A stretch of DNA of 64,000 nt from Natrinema sp. DC36 (GCF_020405225.1 NZ_CP084472.1:434001-498000); one strand, 5' to 3'. Shown: positions 25,757 through 34,516, counted from the first letter of the stretch. The notes: generated by a model not told the origin, from the letters alone. Translations and numbers: made by a program.

Positions 25757-26100
25757 CTCGCCGGTCCGGAAGCACGCACTCGATTCTGTTTCGCGGACGT
25801 AGACGGTATATTGAGTCGATAGCAGACAAGAGAGAACCAATCGCCGCTGTCTCCCTCCGATTCGTCAGACACCTATCGGAAGAAAAATACCTGATATGTA
25901 CGAACTGCACACCGAAAGTACTGGCAGACATTGGTCAGTATCATTGAGTTGTGCGAGATACGTAGCGCGAATGTCGCACGAGATTCGACTTAATTTACGA
26001 AGGTGGCGACCGCTCAGTACAGAGCAAGTAGTGTACGACCTTTTCAGTGAAATAGAAGATTCCGATACGTTGTTCAGTGATCTCGTCCGAATTCGTCCGA
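25757..26100. other. AT-rich intergenic stretch, no gene supported
   Basis: About 340 bases after aroC with lower GC than the surroundings. A 106-residue basic reading frame across it and beyond shows no domain and ends in Arg-rich sequence in another frame of a coding remnant, so it is not called. No repeat, hairpin or promoter stands out. Confidence 0.45.
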
Positions 26101-26112
26101 CTCGAGATCCCC

Positions 26113-26366
26113 TTACTCAGACGGTTCGTTCACGCTGGTCGATTCGTCGACGCCGGCTTTCCGGCGCAGCCACTCGAGGCCGAGCGCCCCGCCGAGAAGT
26201 CCGGTACCGGTCGTGAAGCCGGGTTCGTTGTCGGCCTCAGTGTCGCTCTCGGTGTCCGTCTTGTTTTCAGCGTTCGTCTCGTTTCCAGCGTCCCATCTCC
26301 GGCGGTTCCGTTCCCGCTATCGCCGTCATCGACGGACTCTCCGTCGTCGGCCGGATCGTCGTCCGG
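26113..26366 (-). pseudogene. Detached C-terminal anchor of the PQQ-repeat surface protein
   Basis: Right after the stop of the gene at 26367, the same frame continues as an acidic linker (PDDDPADDGESVDDGDSGNG, about 26 residues). The sequence then shifts by one base and reads an acidic stretch (NETNAENKTDTESDTEADNE) and a hydrophobic C-terminus PGFTTGTGLLGGALGL and EWLRRKAGVDE, ending at a TAA at 26113-26115. The end is nearly the same as that of the paralogue at 51490 (PGFSAGTTVAGGALAL and EWLRRRTGDDE). So a stop and a frameshift separate the body of the protein from its membrane anchor. Confidence 0.75.
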
Positions 26367-27659
26367 TCAGCACTCGTCTTCGTCGTCACTGTCGTCTTCT
26401 CCCGTGTCGCTGTCGTCCTCGCCGCCCTGCTGGTCCTCGTCTTGCTCGTCGGATTCGTCCTGCTCGTCGTCTCGAGGATCGCCATCCTCTGGATCGTCGG
26501 GCGCTTCGGTTTCGGACCGAAGCGCCAGCAGCTCGCCGTCACGGCTAACGTAGATCGCGTTCTCGTCGATCTCGACCCCCGTCGATGGGCCGTCACTAGC
26601 AGTCCATTCGCGCTCGTCGAAGACATAGCGCCACTGCTCCTCACCGGTCGCGAGGTCGTAAGCAACCACCCTATCTTCGTCTTCGCTCTCCTCGGGAGTG
26701 TGTTGGAGGGGACTCGGTCCATAGAGCGCGATGGCCGTGTTTCCGACGACCTGCGGGAGGCTTTGGGCGTATTCCATTTCCCACGCCAGTTCACCGCCGG
26801 CCGAGAGATCGTATGCCGAGACGACGCCGTAACGGTTGGCACCGAAGAAGCCGTCGCCACTGAACGTGTAGTCGCCTGACGGATACACACTACCGACGCG
26901 TTCCTTGGTCGATATGTTGTACAGATAGGTGTAATCAAGGTTGGATTGGATACCCATGTATCCGGATTCTGCGGCAAACCCAACGACTGACTCCATTCCA
27001 CCCATGGTCATTTCCAGCTTGCCGGTCATCGGATCGAGTCCGGCAACGGTAAGCGTCCATGGTTCGACGTTACCGGACACGTACACTAGGTTGTCGTCAG
27101 TGTCCCCCGCCTCCAGGCTATCTACGGTGAACTCTTCGGTTTCGCCGCTGGTCTCCCACTCGACCGTCAGCTCGTTGCGTTCCCACTCGATGGAGCCGTC
27201 CTTGGCGTCGAGAGCGTAGACTGTCCCGTCCTCGGAGGTGTAGACCATCCCGTGGCCGACCGCCATCTCGAAGCTCTCGAATTCGCTTTCCCAATTGACC
27301 TCCCCCGTCTCGGCGTCGAGCGCCTGGACCGGTTCGCCGGCGACGTAGACCATCCCCCCTTCGACCACGGGCGGCCCGTCGGCCCCAATGTCACCGGTCT
27401 CCCACACTAGCGAGCCGTCCGCCGTATCGATCGCGTACACGGTGCCGTCGTTCTCGGTGTAGAGCCGGTCGTCCTCGACGGTCGCCGAACGCATGTCGTG
27501 GGGACCGTCGTACCGCCAGGCGACCCCGTCTGGGCGCGTGAAGTCCGCGCCTCCATTCGGAAGTTCGTCGGTGTCAGCCTCGGCGCCTCCCACCGAAGTG
27601 AGTCCGGTCCCGATCGACAGCGCTGCCCCAGTCGCCAGCACGGATCGTCGTTTCCACAT
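26367..27659 (-). CDS. PQQ-like beta-propeller surface protein (C-terminally interrupted)
   Basis: A 430-residue exported protein. MWKRRSVLATGAALSIGTGL is a Tat-like signal. The body is a PQQ_2-type beta-propeller with repeated blades: DGTVYAIDTADGSLVWETGD, YVAGEPVQALDAETGEVNWESEF, TSEDGTVYALDAKDGSIEWE, DRVVAYDLATGEEQWRYVFD. There is no catalytic PQQ dehydrogenase signature (no vicinal Cys, no HDxWDYD), so it is a propeller of the BamB type, perhaps a binding or sensing protein. An acidic tail ends DDSDDEDEC at a premature TGA; the anchor is downstream in another frame. Paralogue of the gene at 51490. Confidence 0.82.
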   Translation of the reverse strand: MWKRRSVLATGAALSIGTGLTSVGGAEADTDELPNGGADFTRPDGVAWRYDGPHDMRSATVEDDRLYTENDGTVYAIDTADGSLVWETGDIGADGPPVVEGGMVYVAGEPVQALDAETGEVNWESEFESFEMAVGHGMVYTSEDGTVYALDAKDGSIEWERNELTVEWETSGETEEFTVDSLEAGDTDDNLVYVSGNVEPWTLTVAGLDPMTGKLEMTMGGMESVVGFAAESGYMGIQSNLDYTYLYNISTKERVGSVYPSGDYTFSGDGFFGANRYGVVSAYDLSAGGELAWEMEYAQSLPQVVGNTAIALYGPSPLQHTPEESEDEDRVVAYDLATGEEQWRYVFDEREWTASDGPSTGVEIDENAIYVSRDGELLALRSETEAPDDPEDGDPRDDEQDESDEQDEDQQGGEDDSDTGEDDSDDEDEC

Positions 27660-27972
27660 AACGACACGACGTACGAATACCGGTCATATTCCTATCCATC
27701 AATTAACAGTATTTCGTCGTATGCAATTGTTTCAAACTGTTCAGTATGCACGTGTAGTGAGCGGGTAGTTCACCGGTTTCGGCGTGAAACAAACGAAGTC
27801 GCCGTGCTGAACTTATCCTCTGTATGCAGCACGCTGTTTTTGGCAACTATCGGAGAAGTAAATAGCCGCTTCGGTAACGCCTTCGTCTGTACTGATTAGT
27901 GGAATTCAAGAGAGAATGCCGTATCAAGTGGCGTCTCTGCACTGCAGAGACCCTACCCGACGGACCAATTCG
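27660..27972. other. Intergenic stretch between surface protein and LUD gene
   Basis: About 310 AT-richer bases. It includes a TTAATTGATGG-like promoter element for the minus-strand propeller gene and a perfect CTCTGCA-C-TGCAGAG hairpin core (TCTCTGCACTGCAGAG region, about 27932-27948) that could terminate the LUD gene transcript. No protein gene is supported. Confidence 0.4.
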
Positions 27973-28629
27973 TTAGTAACCTAACTGATCGCGGATCAGG
28001 ACGACGGTCGTGCGACCCTCCTCGAGTTCCTGTCGGAAGATGAGTTCCTTGGCGATGGCCGAATCGACGCCGTAGGCCTCCTGTGCGCGTTCGTTTTCGA
28101 GGGGGTAGGCCACCGACTCGAGGCGGTCGAGCGCGTCGTCGAGCGTCGGCACGATCTTGTTCACGCCGCTGACGATCACGACGTTGCTCGCGGCGAAGGG
28201 ATAGGCGCCGATCCGACTGCCCGAGCGGTCGGCCGCGACGAGTTCACCGGTCTGGGAAATCGCGTTGATCCCGCCGAGGAAGTAGTCGGCGGTCTGTGAC
28301 TCGCGACGGGCGGTCTGACGCTTCGCGTCGTCGTCGATGCTCCAGATCTCGTCCGCCAGGCTCTCCCACTCGTGGTCGCCCTCGGAGAGGTAGTCGGCGA
28401 AGCCGATCTCCTCGAGCGTCGTGGAGTGACCGTTCATCACCGACGCGCCGGCGGGGATCTGCGACTGGATCGTTTCGAGGGCTTCCTCAGCCGAGTCGGC
28501 GACGACGACCTCGAAGCCGTTGGCCTCGAGGTTTTCCGCGGCCGTCTCGACGGCCTCCTCGGTCGGCAGTTCGTCGAGCGTCGCGTCGATCTCGGCGTCG
28601 TCTACGTAATCGGATTTCTGCTGTGACAT
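27973..28629 (-). CDS. LUD-domain (LutC-like) protein
   Basis: A 218-residue protein of the LUD family (LutB/LutC, L-lactate utilisation). Matching blocks: VETAAENLEANGFEVVVADSAEEALETIQSQIPAGASVMNGHSTTLEEIG, ADYFLGGINAISQTGELVAADRSGSRIGAYPFAASNVVIVSGVNKIVPTLDDALDRL. LutB-type Fe-S domains are absent, so it is the single-domain form. In LutABC this domain takes part in lactate oxidation, but no lutA or lutB is adjacent. The C-terminal RDQLGY is common in archaeal members. The ATG at 28629 is preferred over a TTG one codon earlier. Confidence 0.85.
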   Translation of the reverse strand: MSQQKSDYVDDAEIDATLDELPTEEAVETAAENLEANGFEVVVADSAEEALETIQSQIPAGASVMNGHSTTLEEIGFADYLSEGDHEWESLADEIWSIDDDAKRQTARRESQTADYFLGGINAISQTGELVAADRSGSRIGAYPFAASNVVIVSGVNKIVPTLDDALDRLESVAYPLENERAQEAYGVDSAIAKELIFRQELEEGRTTVVLIRDQLGY

Positions 28630-28843
28630 CAAATGGTTCCGTACGTTGGTCTGGGGCCGAGATCGACTTAAGCGCTCGCGGATACCGGTGTTAGCTGATT
28701 ACACCGGTGTTACTCCGCCCGCGTAGCGAACCGGTCACGCCGTCTGCTGCGAACGAGCGCCCCTCCACACCGCCGGCGGATCCCCGCTCCGAAACACGCT
28801 CCTCGAGCGTAACACCTAACCCGCAGTCCATGGTCGACGACGT

Positions 28844-29629
28844 ATGCGGGATTTTCACGTCCACTCGAACTACTCTGACGGCGACTTCCTCCGATCGATG
28901 GTTCGAGCGGCCGAATCGGCCGGCCTCGAGGGCGTCGGCTTCGCCGACCACTGTAACGTGGCCTCTCGGGAGCGCCACGCGTCGATGCGAAGCGTCTACG
29001 GGTTCAATCTCGACCTCACATACGAGCGCCGGCGACGGGGAATCGACCGCCTGCGTGAGGATTTCGACCTCGAGATCTACGACGCCGTCGAGATGGACTA
29101 CGATCCGCGCGACGAGGCGGCTATCGACGCGTTCCTCTCGGAGGCGGACTTCGACTACGCGATCGGGAGCGTCCACGACGTCGACGGGAACAACGTGCAG
29201 GTCGCGTCCAACTTCGCGGCGATGAGCGACGCCGAGCGCGACGCGGTCGTCGACGAGTACTTCGAGACCCTGATCGCGCTCGTCGAGTCGGAACTGTTCG
29301 ATATCGCGGCTCACGTGGATCTGCTCGAGCGGACGCCGCCGTTGCGGGGCCGGGCGACGACCGACCAGTATCGGCGGGCGGCACAGGCGCTCGCCGACTC
29401 GCGGACCGTCCCGGAGATCAACGCCGGGCGGGCGCTCACCGACGCCGAGATCGTCCACCCCGCCGAGCCGTTCTTGACGGTGCTTCGCGATCACGACGTG
29501 GCTGTCACACTCGGCACCGACTCACACCACCCGGCCGAAATACCCGAGCGCGCGGACTTCCTCGCCGAGTTCGTCGACGAGACCGGCCTCGAGCCGGTCG
29601 TCCCCGACGGGATCGCGTCGACATCGTAG
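28844..29629 (+). CDS. PHP-domain phosphoesterase
   Basis: A 261-residue metal-dependent hydrolase of the PHP superfamily (histidinol phosphatase-like). Metal ligands appear at the start in MRDFHVHSNYSDGD (HxHSxxSDG), FADHCNVASRE (ADH), in DAVEMDYDPRDE (E), in GSVHDVDG, and near the C-terminus in GTDSHHPAEIPE (TDSHxP). Length fits HisK-type histidinol phosphatases, but other phosphoesters are possible. The start ATG lies in ACGTATGCGGGATTTTC with no Shine-Dalgarno. No his genes are adjacent. Confidence 0.88.
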   Translation: MRDFHVHSNYSDGDFLRSMVRAAESAGLEGVGFADHCNVASRERHASMRSVYGFNLDLTYERRRRGIDRLREDFDLEIYDAVEMDYDPRDEAAIDAFLSEADFDYAIGSVHDVDGNNVQVASNFAAMSDAERDAVVDEYFETLIALVESELFDIAAHVDLLERTPPLRGRATTDQYRRAAQALADSRTVPEINAGRALTDAEIVHPAEPFLTVLRDHDVAVTLGTDSHHPAEIPERADFLAEFVDETGLEPVVPDGIASTS

Positions 29630-29751
29630 AAACGCTTAGAAACGTGTGGAGAATTCAATAGTGAGAAACGGGAGTCGTATTCAATGAACGAATGTGAACA
29701 ATCGTGGCCGGAATTCGCGACGAAAGTAATGGTCTTTCACACATATTCTTC

Positions 29752-29765
29752 AATGGATGTCCATT
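29752..29765. promoter_or_regulatory. Palindrome AATGGA-TG-TCCATT upstream of porAB
   Basis: A perfect 14-bp inverted repeat about 100 bases before the porA start, within an AT-rich upstream region (with two ATTCAAT repeats at about 29657 and 29680). A TATA-like CTTTAGG at about 29801 lies downstream. It may be an operator for the porAB operon; the regulator is unknown. Confidence 0.4.
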
Positions 29766-29859
29766 CTTCACGAAAGTTCCTTGGTAATCTATAGCAAAGT
29801 CTTTAGGTTCGGTAGTGCGAATTCCGAGTACGGTTGGCCCACAGGCCACTGATCCACAT

Positions 29860-31764
29860 ATGAGCAGCGACGAACTCATCTGGCGAATCGCGGGCGGTTC
29901 CGGCGACGGAATCGACTCGACGAGCCAGAACTTTGCCAAGGCGCTGATGCGCTCGGGGCTCGACGTATTCACACACCGCCACTATCCGTCGCGGATCCGC
30001 GGTGGCCACACGTACGTCGAAATTCGGGCCGCAGACCACGATGTACAGTCACGCGGCGACGGCTACAACTTCCTGCTCTCGTTGGGCGACTCGTTCGCCC
30101 GCAACCCGCAGGAAGAGGCCTACTACGGGAACGAGGAGATTAAACCCCTCTCGGAGAACCTCGACGAGCTCCGCGAGGGCGGGATCATCGTTTACGACGA
30201 GGGTCTCATCAGCGAAGAGGACGTCGAGGCGATCGATCTCGAGGCCCGCGCCGAGGAGAACGACTGGCACGTCTTCCCGATGGACCTCCGCGGACTTGCA
30301 CGGGAACACGGCCGCGAGGTCATGCGCAACACCGCCGGCGTCGGCGTGACGGCCGCGCTGCTCGACATGGACCTCGAGCACATCGAGGACCTAATGTCCG
30401 ACGCCATGGGTGGAGACGTTCTCGAGGCGAACCTCGAGATTCTTCACGAGGCCTACGACACGATCAATACGGAGTACGAATTCGAGCACGACCTTCGCGC
30501 ACCCGAGGGCTCTCACGAGACCGAGCAGGCGCTCCTGTCGGGCTCGAACGCGATCGCCTACGGCGCGATCGACGCCGGCTGTCGGTTCATCGCCGGCTAC
30601 CCGATGACGCCGTGGACGGACGTGTTCACCATCCTCGCCCAGAACTTCCCCGACATGGGCGGTGTCTCCGAGCAAGTCGAGGACGAGATCGCCGCCGCGG
30701 CGCTCGCACTCGGTGCGAGCCACGCGGGCGCGAAGGCCATGTCCGGCTCCTCCGGCGGTGGCTTCGCGCTCATGAGCGAACCACTCGGTCTGGCGGAGAT
30801 GACCGAGACGCCGCTCGTCCTCGTCGAGTCGATGCGAGCCGGCCCCTCGACCGGGATGCCGACGAAACCCGAGCAGGGCGACCTCGAGTTCGTCCTCTAC
30901 ACGAGCCAGGGCGACTCCTCGAGAGTCGTCTTCGCTCCCAGCAACATCGAAGAGGCCTACGAACAGACCAGGCTCGCCTTCGAGATCGCGTGGGACTACC
31001 AGCTTCCGGCGATCGTCATCTACGATCAGAAGCTCTCCGGCGAGAACAAGAACGTCGACGTCGAGTTCTTCGACCGCGAGCCCCAGCCGGATCTGGGATC
31101 GACCCTGACCGAAGACGAACTCGCCGAAGCCGCCCACGACGCCAGCGGCAAATTCAAGCGGTTCAACCACGAGGGCGCAGAGAACAACGTCGTCCCACGG
31201 TCGCTGCCGGGCCAGAAGGGCGGGCGATACCTCGCGACCGGCAACGAGCACTCGCCGGTGGGCCACATCAGCGAGGACCCCGACAACCGCGTCGCGCAGA
31301 TGACGCGGCGAATCGAGAAACTGGAGAACATCCGGGAGGAGCTCGACGAGGAACACGAGTCGAATCAGACCTACTACGGCGACGATACGGCCGAGTACGG
31401 CATCATCACGTGGGGCTCGTCCCACGGTGCCGTCAACGAGGCCGTCGAGCGGCTCAACGACGACGGGCACGCCGTCAAGGGAATCAGTGTCTCCGATATG
31501 ATGCCGTTCCCCGAGGCCGAAGTCACGGAGTTCCTCGAGAGCGTCGACGAGGCGATGGTCGTCGAGATGAACGCCACCGCGCAGTTCCGCGGCCTGATCC
31601 AGAAGGAACTGGGCCGCTTCGGCGAGAAGATGACCAGCCTGCTGAAGTACAACGGCAATCCCTTCGAGCCCGCCGAAGTCGTCGAGGGCTACGAAGTCAA
31701 CCTCGCCGACGAGGACCGCGAACCGACCGCACAGGTACGAATCGAACCGGCGGCAGGTGACTAA
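29860..31764 (+). CDS. porA: 2-oxoacid:ferredoxin oxidoreductase alpha subunit (pyruvate type)
   Basis: A 634-residue subunit. The gamma-like domain comes first (MSSDELIWRIAGGSGDGIDSTSQNFAKALMRSGLDVFTHRHYPSRIRGGHTYVEIR), then the pyrimidine-binding alpha domain (SGSNAIAYGAIDAGCRFIAGYPMTPWTDVF, EDEIAAAALALGASHAGAKAMSGSSGGGFALM), and domain II at the C-terminus (EYGIITWGSSHGAVNEAVERL). With the beta subunit it oxidises a 2-oxoacid to acyl-CoA, reducing ferredoxin. Haloarchaea have pyruvate and 2-oxoglutarate enzymes; length (634 versus about 590 for KorA) and the 311-aa partner favour PorA. Two bases separate the genes. Confidence 0.88.
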   Translation: MSSDELIWRIAGGSGDGIDSTSQNFAKALMRSGLDVFTHRHYPSRIRGGHTYVEIRAADHDVQSRGDGYNFLLSLGDSFARNPQEEAYYGNEEIKPLSENLDELREGGIIVYDEGLISEEDVEAIDLEARAEENDWHVFPMDLRGLAREHGREVMRNTAGVGVTAALLDMDLEHIEDLMSDAMGGDVLEANLEILHEAYDTINTEYEFEHDLRAPEGSHETEQALLSGSNAIAYGAIDAGCRFIAGYPMTPWTDVFTILAQNFPDMGGVSEQVEDEIAAAALALGASHAGAKAMSGSSGGGFALMSEPLGLAEMTETPLVLVESMRAGPSTGMPTKPEQGDLEFVLYTSQGDSSRVVFAPSNIEEAYEQTRLAFEIAWDYQLPAIVIYDQKLSGENKNVDVEFFDREPQPDLGSTLTEDELAEAAHDASGKFKRFNHEGAENNVVPRSLPGQKGGRYLATGNEHSPVGHISEDPDNRVAQMTRRIEKLENIREELDEEHESNQTYYGDDTAEYGIITWGSSHGAVNEAVERLNDDGHAVKGISVSDMMPFPEAEVTEFLESVDEAMVVEMNATAQFRGLIQKELGRFGEKMTSLLKYNGNPFEPAEVVEGYEVNLADEDREPTAQVRIEPAAGD

Positions 31765-31766
31765 CC

Positions 31767-32702
31767 ATGAGTGCATTCAACGCAATCGGAGAGGAGCGAG
31801 AGATCGACCGGGACGAGTTCACCCCCGGCGTCGAACCGCAGCCGACCTGGTGTCCGGGCTGTGGCGACTTCGGCGTCCTGAAATCGCTGAAACAGGCGCT
31901 GCCGGAAGTCGGCAAGACGCCCGAAGAGGTGCTGACGGTCACCGGAATCGGCTGTTCAGGCAAACTGAGCAGCTATCTCGACACCTACGGCTTCCACACG
32001 ATCCACGGCCGTTCGCTGCCCGTGGCCCGCGCCGCGAAGCTGGCGAACACCGACCTCGAGGTTATCGCCGCGGGCGGTGACGGCGACGGCTACGGCATCG
32101 GTGGGAACCACTTCATCCACACGGCTCGAGAGAACCACGACATGACCTACATCGTGTTCAACAACGAGATCTTCGGCCTGACGAAGGGCCAGACCTCGCC
32201 GACGAGCCCGAAGGGTCACAAATCCAAGACCCAGCCCTCGGGCAGCGCGAAGACGCCGCTCCGGCCGCTGTCACTGTCGCTGACCGCCGGTGCGAGCTAC
32301 GTTGCCCGCACCGCCGCGGTCAACCCGAATCAGGCCAAGGAGATCATCGCGGAGGCCATCGAACACGACGGCTTCGCCCACGTCGACTTCCTGACCCAGT
32401 GTCCGACCTGGAACAAGGACGCCCGCCAGTACGTCCCCTACATCGACATTCAGGAGTCCGAGGACTACGACCACGACATCACCGACCGGCGCGAGGCCGC
32501 CGAGATGATGCACGAGACCGAGGACGTCCTCAACGAGGGCACCGTCCTGACCGGTCGGTACTACGTCGACGAAGACCGGCCGTCCTACCAGGAAGAGAAG
32601 GCCGCTGTCGGCGAGCTCCCCGACCAGCCCCTCGCCGAGCGCTACTTCGACGAGGACGCCGAGTGGGAGCGCAGCTACGATCTGCTCGAGCGACACACCT
32701 GA
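31767..32702 (+). CDS. porB: 2-oxoacid:ferredoxin oxidoreductase beta subunit (pyruvate type)
   Basis: A 311-residue TPP-binding beta subunit. Four-iron cluster Cys are in PTWCPGCGDFGVL (CxxC) and VTGIGCSGKLSSYLDTYGFHTIHGRSLP, with QCPTWNKDARQY carrying a further Cys. The TPP motif is AGGDGDGYGIGGNHFIHTARENHDMTYIVFNNEIFGLTKGQ (GDGD to NN). It binds ferredoxin and TPP and forms the complex with porA. The length of about 311 matches haloarchaeal PorB better than KorB (about 287). Confidence 0.88.
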   Translation: MSAFNAIGEEREIDRDEFTPGVEPQPTWCPGCGDFGVLKSLKQALPEVGKTPEEVLTVTGIGCSGKLSSYLDTYGFHTIHGRSLPVARAAKLANTDLEVIAAGGDGDGYGIGGNHFIHTARENHDMTYIVFNNEIFGLTKGQTSPTSPKGHKSKTQPSGSAKTPLRPLSLSLTAGASYVARTAAVNPNQAKEIIAEAIEHDGFAHVDFLTQCPTWNKDARQYVPYIDIQESEDYDHDITDRREAAEMMHETEDVLNEGTVLTGRYYVDEDRPSYQEEKAAVGELPDQPLAERYFDEDAEWERSYDLLERHT

Positions 32703-32801
32703 GCGCACACCGAATTGCGGTCCGTTCCCATAGCCGACGGTCGGGGGCCGGCCCGGTACCGACTGTCGGTCGCAGCTCCGGTTTTCAGGATGTTCCGTCG
32801 G

Positions 32802-33971
32802 CTAACAGCCGGTTTCGAGCGACTCGCCGACCGCGATCGCCGTTTCTTCGTCGAACCCGCTCTCTGCGAACACCGAGTAGTAGCGGCCACCACACGGCCA
32901 CTGTAGTTCCGTCCCCTCGTCCGTTCCTGCGATCGTCCCCCTGGCGGTACCGACTGGGACCGCGTCGCCGCCGGTCGCAAACCGCCGCGGGCCGTCGCTC
33001 GTGGTGACCGATACCGTCTCGTCGTCCGGCGTCCGATACTGGAGCGACACCTGCGTCCGGTTCTCGTCGTGGAACTCGTAGGCGTCGATCGACTCGAGTT
33101 CGAGCCCGTCGGGCATCGCGTCCGCGGACGGCTCGACGACCTCGAACGGGACGGCGTCTTCGGCCGCGTCGACGGTCTCGTAGGAATTGATCGACGGAAA
33201 CGTGATCGTCTCGACGCTCGTCTCGTTCCCCGTCGACGACTGCGGATCGAACGCGAAGCGCTCGTCGTCGATCCCGCCGTCGATCTCGAGGTTCCGATAG
33301 GTTCGCTCCAGCGTCACGCCGTCGCCCTCGATCGCGTGTTTGACCGGGAACAGCGTCTCCCGGTCGTACCAGACCTCGACGCGATCAGCGCCGCGCTGAG
33401 CGGGTTCTCCCTCGCTGGTCGCCAGCGGCAGGACGTACTCGGTGTCCTCGATCAGGACGCTGATCGAGCGCTCGATCGTCTCGTTGGTCGGCGGATCGAA
33501 CGTGACGCGGTAGGTGTCCCGGCCGTCGACCGTCGCCTCCTCGACGCCCGTGATCTCGTAAGCCTCGAGGTACCGCTCTTGTTGTTCGTATATCCCCTGA
33601 AGGTACGACGTCGCGTTCGGGTCGGTCTCGAGGCGGGTCGCCCAGTCGGCGGCGGGGTCGTAGTGCCAGCGATCGTCGCCGTCGTCGACGACCACGGTCT
33701 CGGCACCGTTGGCGTTCGTTTCGACGCGGCTCCGACCGTCGGCGCGGAGCCAGATGTCCTCGGTGTAATGGGTCGTTTCGCCGTCGATCGTTCGGCGGAC
33801 ATCGACCGTCGCAGAGACCTCATCGGGCGGGTCAGCCGCGGCGATCTCTCGCTCGATGTCCTCCGGAGTCGGGCCGGAACTCGGAAGGGCGGCGCATCCA
33901 GCCATCAAGAGAATCAGTATCAGCGCCAGCACGGGGAGCGCGGATCGGTAGTCGCTATCGCCGACGGACAT
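32802..33971 (-). CDS. LolA-like lipoprotein (paralogue of the gene at 16564)
   Basis: A 389-residue lipoprotein. The signal SALPVLALILILLMAGC carries a lipobox Cys. The mature part repeats the two-domain plan of the other LolA-like lipoprotein: a LolA-like half-barrel (SATVDVRRTIDGETTHYTEDIWLRADGRSRVETN, AYEITGVEEATVDGRDTYRVTFDPP, VEVWYDRETLFPVKHAIEGDGVTLERTYRNLEIDGGIDDERFAFDP) and then a DUF4367-like domain (FEVVEPSADAMPDGLELESIDAYEFHDENRTQVSLQYRTPDDETVSV). Outer-face membrane anchor. Ligand unknown. Convergent with porAB; start at 33971 is one of two close Met codons. Confidence 0.78.
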   Translation of the reverse strand: MSVGDSDYRSALPVLALILILLMAGCAALPSSGPTPEDIEREIAAADPPDEVSATVDVRRTIDGETTHYTEDIWLRADGRSRVETNANGAETVVVDDGDDRWHYDPAADWATRLETDPNATSYLQGIYEQQERYLEAYEITGVEEATVDGRDTYRVTFDPPTNETIERSISVLIEDTEYVLPLATSEGEPAQRGADRVEVWYDRETLFPVKHAIEGDGVTLERTYRNLEIDGGIDDERFAFDPQSSTGNETSVETITFPSINSYETVDAAEDAVPFEVVEPSADAMPDGLELESIDAYEFHDENRTQVSLQYRTPDDETVSVTTSDGPRRFATGGDAVPVGTARGTIAGTDEGTELQWPCGGRYYSVFAESGFDEETAIAVGESLETGC

Positions 33972-34046
33972 ATTCACTACGTCACCTGTCGCGTCTCTTT
34001 AACGCATCGGTCCGGTCAACGGCAGGAGCGAGGTACCAGCAGTCGA

Positions 34047-34361
34047 CTACTCGCTGGCACCGAAGCCGCTGGCGAACAGCTTCGAGAGGTAGCTCAAAAC
34101 GAGCAGAGCGACGACCAGGCCGGCGAGCAGGCTAGGCTGGAATCCGTACCGCATCTCGCGAACGCCGTAGGCGACGACGAGGAGTCCCATGAGCAGCGCC
34201 GTCCCGCCAGCCCAGCGAGCGACGTGCGCAGGGTCGACCGACTCGTCGTAGTTCGCGTGTAGGTCCACTCGTCCACGAAACGCGATGAGCGAACCGAGAC
34301 CGAGAATCGCAAGCCCGCAGACGATCCAGACGGCACCGCTGACGAGATTCGGTTCGACCAT
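34047..34361 (-). CDS. Small three-helix membrane protein
   Basis: A 104-residue membrane protein, unrecognised. It starts MVEPNLVSGAVWIVCGLAILGLGSLIAFRGR, has a polar loop VDLHANYDESVDPAHVARW, then GGTALLMGLLVVAYGVRE and LLAGLVVALLVLSYLSKLF. Topology and length resemble DUF3784-type proteins. The ATG at 34361 fits because upstream in-frame residues are Arg-rich. It is read away from the divergent Lrp regulator. Confidence 0.65.
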   Translation of the reverse strand: MVEPNLVSGAVWIVCGLAILGLGSLIAFRGRVDLHANYDESVDPAHVARWAGGTALLMGLLVVAYGVREMRYGFQPSLLAGLVVALLVLSYLSKLFASGFGASE

Positions 34362-34479
34362 ATCGATAGCGAACCTGCGACCAGCGGGCGAATAAGTCCG
34401 GCGGTTACGTACCCGCGTAGATGACCGTCGGAACCGCCGTCGCATCGTCTTCCATTCGGATATCCGTCGTTTTCGTATA

Positions 34480-34511
34480 CAAAAGATATTTTTCCGCCGG
34501 AGCAAAAGATA
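34480..34511 (+). promoter_or_regulatory. Direct repeats CAAAAGATA in the lrp promoter
   Basis: CAAAAGATA occurs at 34480-34488 and 34503-34511, 23 bases apart (about two DNA turns), just before the Lrp start at 34517. The upstream copy runs into a T-rich tract that likely serves as TATA box, so the regulator could bind these and control its own gene. Confidence 0.5.
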
Positions 34512-34516
34512 CGGTC

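Noticed and set aside
25896-26216. 106-residue reading frame after aroC
   Set aside because: It is basic and Arg-rich, unlike the acidic neighbours, shows no domain, and its second half runs over the antisense of the detached membrane anchor.
27884-27972. Possible insertion sequence remnant (a short frame with SLHC and a GAATTCAAGAGAGAATGCC-type sequence)
   Set aside because: The similarity to haloarchaeal IS5-type transposase pieces is only a few residues and no terminal repeats or target duplication were found.
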